From: Ctenosaura bakeri
Taxonomy: Eukaryota > Chordata > Lepidosauria > Squamata > Iguanidae
Assembly (NCBI GenBank): GCA_948474755.1
Contig: CAOLHI010001249.1
Location: forward strand, 95,001-159,000
Length of the DNA: 64,000 bases
Direction: 5' to 3'
This document shows, piece after piece, positions 57,927-64,000 of the stretch (positions within the stretch are counted from its first letter, which is position 1; every line of letters begins with the position of its first letter). The position numbers were made by a program, and so were the translations under genes. The notes under the pieces are model-generated. The model had not been told where the DNA came from and searched no databases. It was given only the letters and a program-made list of their open reading frames with translations.

Positions 57927-58730
57927 AATCATAGAGTTGGAAGAGACCACGGCGGTCATCCAGTCCAACCCACTGCTATGCAGGAACCCACATCAAAGCA
58001 CTCCCAATAGATGGCCATCCAGCCTTGGCTTAAAAACCTCCAAAGTAGGAGACTCCACCACACTTCAAGGCAGCATATTCCACTTGTGGACAGCTCTGAC
58101 TGTCAGGAAGTTCTTCCTGAGGTTCAGGTGGAATCTCCTTTCCTGCAGCTTGAATCCATTGCTCCTTGTCCTGGTCTCTGGAGCAGCAGAAAGCAAGTCT
58201 GCTTCCTCCTCAACATGACATTTCTTCAAATATTTAAACATGGCTATCATGTCCCCTCTTAATCTTCTCTTCCGCAGGCTACCCAGCTCCCTAAGCCACT
58301 CCTCATAGGGCATGGCTTCCAGACCCTAGACCATTTTGGTCTCACTCCTCTGGACACGCTCCAGCTTGTCGATATCCTTCTTGAATTGAGGTGCCCAGAA
58401 CTGGGCACAGTATTCCAAATGAGGTCTAACCAAAGCAGAGTAGAGTGGTACCATTACCTCCCTTGATCTAAATACCATACTCCTATTGATGCAACCAAGA
58501 ATTGTGTTGGCTTTCTTGGCTGCTGCATCACACTGCTGATTCATGTTCAGCTTGTGATTTACCAAGACTCCTAGATCTCTTTCACATGTACTATTATCCA
58601 GCCACGTGTCCCCCATCCTGTGTTTGTGCATTCCATTTTTTCTGCCTAAGTGTAGGACCTTACATTTCTCACTGCTGAAATTCATTTTGTTAGCTTTGGC
58701 CCAGCTCTCCTATCTGTCATAGTGAAGGAT
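57927..58730 (-). mobile_element. CR1 LINE 3' fragment, antisense
   Basis: On the minus strand it encodes [59 protein letters not shown] and then the CR1 C-terminus and 3' UTR, ending near 57927. The frame is open through 58326-58685, better preserved there than the copy at 49905-52075. Confidence 0.9.
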
Positions 58731-60130
58731 TTACATCATAGTAGCAATTTCTGTAGAGTTGTGGTGGATCCAATTGTTTGATGTTTTAATATAATCAGAA
58801 TGAAGAGTTTCCCAACCTTGCTGAAGCCTGGAATTAAAGGTTACTTTCTATGGAGCTGAGATATAGCCAAGTCATATCAAATTGAGTTCAGAATGCAAGT
58901 TTCTGTAATACCATGTGGAAGCAGTTAGTATTATCTGTCACTGCAGTGTTCTGGTTTTGTAGACAATATTGGTTTGGTACCAGCAATTAAGTGGACAAGA
59001 GGAAATGGCTTTCTAACATTCTTGAAGTTGAAGGACAAACACAATTGCTTTGATTTGAGAGTAGTTCAAAGTAGTTACTTCAGTTAGGCTAAAGGGGATA
59101 GACCTTATTTTATAACTCATCTCTACAACAGTTTGTAGATTAGAACAACCTGTCCTCATCCAAACATCTTTGGTGAGGGAAGCCTCCACATAAACAGTTT
59201 AATTACATAGTGCAGAAGTGGCAATGCATTATATCCCATCAATTATCCAATTATTTGGTGATGACTGGCTTCCAAAGGAATAGCGATACCACCTGCTGTT
59301 TATATTAAGGCAGTAGTATTTCATGTAACCTGAAAGGAACTTGCTGTGTGGTTTAATCTTGATACGTAATCCCTGTTTGATGCATCATACTATTTAAAGG
59401 TGCATCTACAGGTATAAAAACTTTCAAACAGATCTGCCCTAGTAAAGGCAGATGGAGCTACTGTATGAAGATATCTAAAATGATAAAGCTATTTCATGAA
59501 GACAGACTACATGGAGCTTCCGTCTTTTCATTCAGCTCTGCTTCTGTGCCTTTTAAAGCGTGTTGGCACTGAAATGAAGCCTGTAAGGTTTATCTCCTTG
59601 TTTGTCTCCATGCCCTGAATCATACTCTTGTCCTCCCACTTAGCTCTGGTAAAATGTTTTAAACTTAAAAAGAGGTAACACGTATTACCTCAGGAAACAA
59701 CCACCCCACCTGTACCACTCTCATCAAGAAGCACCTTACTCACAAACTAGTTTGATTATTTGTCTGCCTGCCTGCTTATTTATTTAATATTTCCCCATTG
59801 CTGAGGCTCAGGGCAGCTTACCAGATTAAAACAAGTACGGATAAACACCTACATTGTGTTATCATGGTTAAAATGCAATCCAGCTAACTGTGGTTATCAA
59901 ACACCAATTTTTTAAAAAATCTATTTTTAAAATAAGAAGAAACAAAAGCTATACAGCACAAGTCTGCTAAAAGAGTCAGTAAGTTGATGAACCTCTGCTG
60001 GAGTTTTAAAAATAGAAAGACAAAATGGGCCCTTTTACCTGCTGTACTGTCTACAGGGAAGGAGTAAGCCTAGTCTCTTTTGATTTTGAAGAACTCAACA
60101 CTGTACCACAGGCACTCTTTGTGCACTAAT
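58730..60130. other. Intergenic, no gene seen
   Basis: AT-rich; a short LINE-like 3' tail (AAGCTGCCCTGAGCCTCAGC on the minus strand) near 59770-59830. Nothing else recognised. Confidence 0.4.
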
Positions 60131-60299
60131 TTATGTTCACATGAGGTGCGGTTTGGCATCCCTAAATGTAAAATGGTGGCAATGGGCATGTGCATGGATG
60201 CACATCACTGCCATTAGATATGAGATATGAGCATTCACATTTCTTCTTTTATGTGGGGGTTCCTGGAATGGAACCCTCATATATATGGAGTGCCCACTG
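60130..60299. mobile_element. Tigger-like MITE, right part
   Basis: The end GGAACCCTCATATATATGGA, GTGCCCACTG before TA (60300) is the Tigger-type terminus; the left end is not clear. Confidence 0.45.
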
Positions 60300-60462
60300 T
60301 ATACACACTTATGGGAGAATACAGTTCTTCTGATAGTTTGGACCAAATTATTTAAATAATTTTGACATTTTTAAAAAAGTCAGTCAGTTCTCCACAATCA
60401 ACAGAAACTTGCAGAGATACAAACCCAATGACATGTCAACCAATTCTCTCCTCCTTCTAGTC

Positions 60463-61253
60463 CAGTGGTTCTCAACCTGGGGGTCGGGACCCCTTTGGGG
60501 GTTGAACGACCATTTCACAGGGGTCGCCGCTCCTCAATCCTGCCCCCCCTTTTAAAAGAAGGTGACCTCGCAGCCAATGGGAGCAGTGCTTCTGAGACCC
60601 CTGCACTGGGGTTCAAACTGCAAACCCCAGGATTCCATAGGATGGTGAAAGTGGAATCATAGCGCTATAACAGTCTAGTGCAGAAATAGCCAGGATGACT
60701 TTCTCCTCTCACTTCTGTTGTGCGTGGACCCTTGGCGCTTGCCACATGCACATGTTGTGTTCTTCGTCCTGACTGTCTTGCATTCCTCGCTTTTTGTATG
60801 TTCAGCGTCCGCACTCCCTTTAAGGGAGGGAGGGAAACAAAACGCGTCTGCTTATGCTGCCGCCATCTTTCCTCTCTCCCTGTCCTTTCCTCCCTGCGCC
60901 TCGTGTAAAGTGTGGGCTGTTTCAGCGTTGCCTTTGAGAGTGACTGGCTTTTTGAACTGTGGGAACCCAACATTCAGAACTAGAACTACTACCTTAATTC
61001 TGGCATTGATGGACGCTTTCTGTGCTTTAAAAAAGGGGGGAGGGTTACCAGTTTTTAGGCATTAGAAGTCTATCCAGAGCAGTGGTTTAGGGCAGTGTTT
61101 CCAAGCTATTTGATGTTGGAAATAACTAACTAACTAATAAATAAATAAATAAAATAAAAATAAAATAACAAAAATGATTTTATGGTTGGGGGTCACCACA
61201 ACATGAGGAACTGTATTAAGGAGTCACGGCATCAGGAAGGTTGAGAACCACTG
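60463..61253. mobile_element. SPIN-like hAT transposon, non-autonomous, with foreign interior
   Basis: Ends CAGTGGTTCTCAACCTGGGG and its complement, flanked by a perfect 8-bp duplication TTCTAGTC (60455-60462, 61254-61261). Subterminal sequences GGGACCCCTTTGGGGGTTGA, TTTCACAGGGGTCGCC, TTATGGTTGGGGGTCACCAC and ACATGAGGAACTGTATTAA agree with the SPIN family of hAT elements as I remember it. SPIN is known for horizontal transfer among tetrapods, lizards included. No transposase is present. The interior contains one arm of the palindromic MITE (60615-60693), a CpG-rich stretch of unknown origin (60700-60960) and an AATA run (61134-61165). Confidence 0.82.
60615..60693. mobile_element. Single arm of a palindromic MITE
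   Basis: AACTGCAAACCCCAGGATTC to TCTAGTGCAGAAATAGCC equals the right arm of the elements at 6757, 13141 and 14757. The left arm is absent. Confidence 0.75.
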
Positions 61254-61389
61254 TTCTAGTCCCTTGTGCACCCCAAAATCTGCTTTGGATCATTATTGAG
61301 CAGTTTTTTGAGGAAAGGTTATGGGGAGAAGGAGTATATTTCTTCAATATGAAGCTTACATTACATACTGTTTTCACCTGTCCAAATGT

Positions 61390-61500
61390 ATATTTAGAGC
61401 ACTGTAGGAATTGGTCCTCGAGATCTAGTTGAACAGTAGCCCTAGCCAGTATAGCCAATGGTGAGGAAAGCTGGGAGATGCAGTTGAACAACAGCTGGAG
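61390..61500. mobile_element. Short inverted-repeat element, ATGTTGTTG family
   Basis: AGATCTAGTTGAACAGTAGC and GCAGTTGAACAACAGCTGGA are complementary in part; GGTGAGGAAAGCTGGGAG lies between. Same family as 4548-4650. Confidence 0.4.
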
Positions 61501-61959
61501 AGCCACATGACTACTAATTCTGATTTAGAAGTTAGCTTTCTTCTTTGAGCATATATCTCAAGTCTCTTATGTCTCAAGAGATAACATCCTAATGTTGGTT
61601 CTTTCCGTTACATGGGGACATTCCTAAAAGACATAATATCCATCAAACTTCATAAAAGTTCAATTTCCATCCATATAGCAGAACCTCCCCTTCACTCTGC
61701 ACTGCCCCCTGGATACACTCAGTGGATCCCCCAACTCTCTAGAGCAGACCTGGGGGAGCACATTGAGCCTTGCAGAGGTGGGGAGAACACATCTTAGTTC
61801 CTCTGGGAAAAGCCATTTTATTTATAGAAGGAGTTAAGTGGATACCACCTGTAGTAAATAAGAGTAGCAATGATCATTAAAATGTCACGTAAAAATAGAA
61901 GTATTTAAGCAACCTCAAGTTACTTTTTTTAAAAAAAAAAATTCAAATGAGTACCCAGC

Positions 61960-62095
61960 TTGTTGGGGGCATGTATAGAAAAATGTTTCGAAATACATGC
62001 TATTTGTAAGTTCGCCGCCTCGATCTATATGGAGAGGCAGGATACAAATAAATAAATGAATGAATAAATAAATAAATAAATAAATATTTTTAAAA
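61960..62095 (+). mobile_element. LINE 3'-end fragment with (AATA)n tail
   Basis: CGCCGCCTCGATCTATATGG and GAGGCAGGATACAAATAAAT are the terminal words of an L2-type 3' UTR. They are followed by about ten AAAT units interrupted by GAAT. Confidence 0.55.
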
Positions 62096-62247
62096 AATAA
62101 AAAATTAAAAGATTTGAAGGCCCTTTTTAAAAAAAAAGCTTCACAGAACTTTGAAAGGAGATCAACATAGGCTTCAGGCATGCTTTTCTTGGAAGAGATC
62201 CACAGTTGGAATACTATTATTGAGAAGTTCCTCTCTCCAGTCACCAC

Positions 62248-62637
62248 TGTGATGAACCCTGGAGGGGGAGTGTAGCCAGCAGAGCTATCCTAACAGGGAT
62301 TTAATTTGATAGGTTAGCTGAGTAAAGAACCCAGGTTAGCCAGAGGGAGGGGCTAGGTGGGTGTGTCAGCAGAACAGCAAAAAAAAAAAAAATTAATATA
62401 ACAGAAATAGGGTTTGGAAAAGAGTTACTTCTGTGAGTTTAAAAGAGGAAAGAACTCCTTCAGAGAGGAAGAGAGTGGGGGAAGTGTTTGCCTATTGAGA
62501 GCTGAGTGTACTTTGCTGTTTGATGACATTTAATTGCCAAATATCTTTCCCTTGTCAGTTTGTTTAATAAAGATTTTATTACATTTTTTTAAAGAGCAAT
62601 CTCCATACAGTGTCTCTTTAATCTGAGCTCAGTTACA
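62248..62637 (+). mobile_element. LTR-like sequence with poly(A) signal
   Basis: Starts TGTGATGAACC and ends AGTTACA, with AATAAA at 62566-62571 about 70 bp before the end, as in a retroviral-type LTR (U3-R-U5). No target duplication or internal coding region is visible, so this rests on layout alone. Confidence 0.35.
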
Positions 62638-63023
62638 CGTGCTACCACCAGTGATGCATTCATTGGGATAAACCTGAAATGCTTTGCTCTATATATACAA
62701 GGCTGTGGGTTTAGGGAAAGCAGGGAGATATAAGTGTGGAAAGGGAGCCGGGGGTGGTAAATATATAGAAGGGTGATGCTTCTCCAGGAAGGGAGAATTT
62801 AAAGCACACCTGATTGTCATAGTTTTCCACATTTCGACAATCACATACCTCAGACTTCCTGGACATGTGGGGGAAAAAACTCCAGAGAATATCTGAATGT
62901 ATGGAGAGACTCATGTGAGAGGAGACATTGCATCCAGTATTCAGGTCTCTAGCCATAGCTTGGAAACCCTGCAGAGCTTAGCAGTGGCATGATTTGGGTT
63001 GGTGTTAGCCATTGCAGTATCTC

Positions 63024-63341
63024 ATAGAATCATAGAATTGGAAGAGACCACAAGGACCATAGAGTCCAACCCCCTGCCATGCAGGAATACATCATCAAAG
63101 CATTCCTGATAGCCATCAAACCTCTGTTCCAAAACCTCCAAAGAAGGAGACTCCACCACACTCTGAAGGAGCATATTCCACTGTGAAACTGCCCTTACCA
63201 TCAGAATTTCTTCCCAATGTTTAGATGGAATCTTTGTTCCTGAAGTTTGAAGCCATTACTCTGAGTCCTAGTCTCTGGAGCAACAGAAAACAGGCTTGCT
63301 CCATCCACCACATGACATCCCTTCAGATATTTAAACATAGT
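63024..63341 (-). mobile_element. CR1 3' end, antisense, cut by an LTR
   Basis: On the minus strand it reads [18 protein letters not shown] and the CR1 3' UTR ending near 63024 in CTATGATTCTATGAG. It stops abruptly inside the conserved ATGTTTAAATATCTG block at 63341 where the LTR-like sequence begins. Confidence 0.85.
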
Positions 63342-63834
63342 GTTACCCTGATTTCTGGGGTCCCGGGAGGGACACCTCAATGTGCTCACAATGGGGAATG
63401 GGAATTAGCAGAGCACAAGCTAGCAATACAAGAGGCAGGGCAACCTAGCGAGATCTTGAACCCAATGTCTATGGGGTCAGGCTGAGTCAATGATCAAAAA
63501 GAAGTAAATAATAATTGTTTTTATTGATGTACAACACAGTCAAACACGTGTATGCAAACACACTCACACAGACCTATTGAAATAAAGGTAGGAGTTGGAT
63601 AGAGGGTTTTAAGAGGAGGTTTTGCATGGGAAATACTACACCTGTCCTGAAGCCCGGGTAGCCTGAAGAGAAAGTCCGTTGAAGTGGAGATTCTCAGCAT
63701 GAGGAGCTGAGGGGAAGGCTCGTCGAACGAAGCGACAGCAAGGCAGGATGGAAGCCAGGAGCGATCTGAAGAGACGCTCAAAATCAGGGGGTCTTATAGG
63801 GGAAAATGTGGCCATAGGCTAGCACAGAATTAAC
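63342..63834 (-). mobile_element. Retroviral-type LTR, antisense
   Basis: On the minus strand: start TGTTAATTCTG, TATAAGA box (complement of 63792-63798), AATAAA (complement of 63520-63525), end GGGTAACA. The terminal TGTTA/TAACA inverted repeat fits an LTR. It interrupts the CR1. The other half of that CR1 and the matching target duplication are not found to the right, so the element may continue past the window or be rearranged. Confidence 0.5.
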
Positions 63835-63839
63835 ACAAA

Positions 63840-64000
63840 ATTAACACAAAATTTGAGAATTTTAGCGTTGTAAGTATATTAATACAGTACATGTAAACTG
63901 GACTTTCAAAAAATGTTTTTCTGGCTATATCTAACTACAGGGATATTTTTTATAAAAAATAATACATTTCTATGGAAACACTGTGCAAAAAATTTGTTGA
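63840..64000. other. Right edge, nothing recognised
   Basis: AT-rich; could be flank or the interior of the LTR element. Confidence 0.3.

Overview
This is a vertebrate nuclear window, most likely from a squamate reptile (lizard type). The repeat population argues for this. It includes CR1 LINEs ending in tandem ATTCTATG-like tails, L2 and L1 remnants, a tRNA-derived SINE of the kind I associate with squamates, and a 5S-rRNA-derived SINE. There are also many palindromic MITEs, Tigger-like and hAT MITEs, a SPIN-like hAT element and a DIRS-like element. I see no prokaryotic genes, CRISPR array or operon. The species is not determined.

Two protein-coding genes lie head to tail on the + strand. 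(1) NEPN (nephrocan), three coding exons at 4123-4311, 9993-10894 and 12050-12497. It encodes an apparently intact, secreted 512-residue leucine-rich-repeat protein with a TATA box just upstream and a poly(A) signal at 12959. (2) NUS1 (Nogo-B receptor, the non-catalytic subunit of dehydrodolichyl-diphosphate synthase), five coding exons at 13967-14377, 30849-30971, 31738-31890, 35955-36054 and 39766-39856. It starts in a CpG island about 1.5 kb after the NEPN stop codon. Its first exon, as given, is one base out of frame: the conserved N-terminus and the rest of the protein lie in different frames. This is most simply a one-base deletion or assembly error in a very GC-rich stretch.

The rest is introns and intergenic DNA rich in transposable elements. 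1-4 kb: two GGCC-ended MITEs, one nested in a TA-flanked Tigger-like MITE, then the NEPN promoter. 4.3-10 kb: NEPN intron 1 with a SINE split by a palindromic MITE, a second palindromic MITE and a GC-rich insert. 13.1-14.9 kb: palindromic MITEs on both sides of the NUS1 CpG-island promoter. 14.4-30.8 kb: NUS1 intron 1 with a hAT MITE with perfect 8-bp target duplication, an old CR1, a 5S-derived SINE, an L1 remnant and an isolated 31-bp-arm hairpin. 31.9-32.9 kb: a GC-rich 1-kb retroelement insert with a clean target duplication. 37.5-39.7 kb: an antisense L2 in intron 4. Beyond about 42 kb no gene is seen. That part holds L2 fragments, a DIRS-like element with inverted terminal repeats and an internal complementary region (48.04-53.82 kb) that hosts a 2.2-kb CR1, a degenerate minisatellite, more CR1 and L2, a SPIN-like hAT element (60.46-61.25 kb) and two LTR-like sequences near the right edge.

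The two genes are not known to act together. Nephrocan is an extracellular SLRP-like protein reported to antagonise TGF-beta signalling. NUS1 works at the ER membrane in dolichol synthesis. I found no convincing new biological system. The items most worth a second look are the NUS1 exon 1 frame break, the GC-rich insert with an acidic Ala/Glu-rich open frame, the DIRS/CR1 nest, the SPIN-like element with foreign interior, and the palindromic MITEs flanking the NUS1 promoter.
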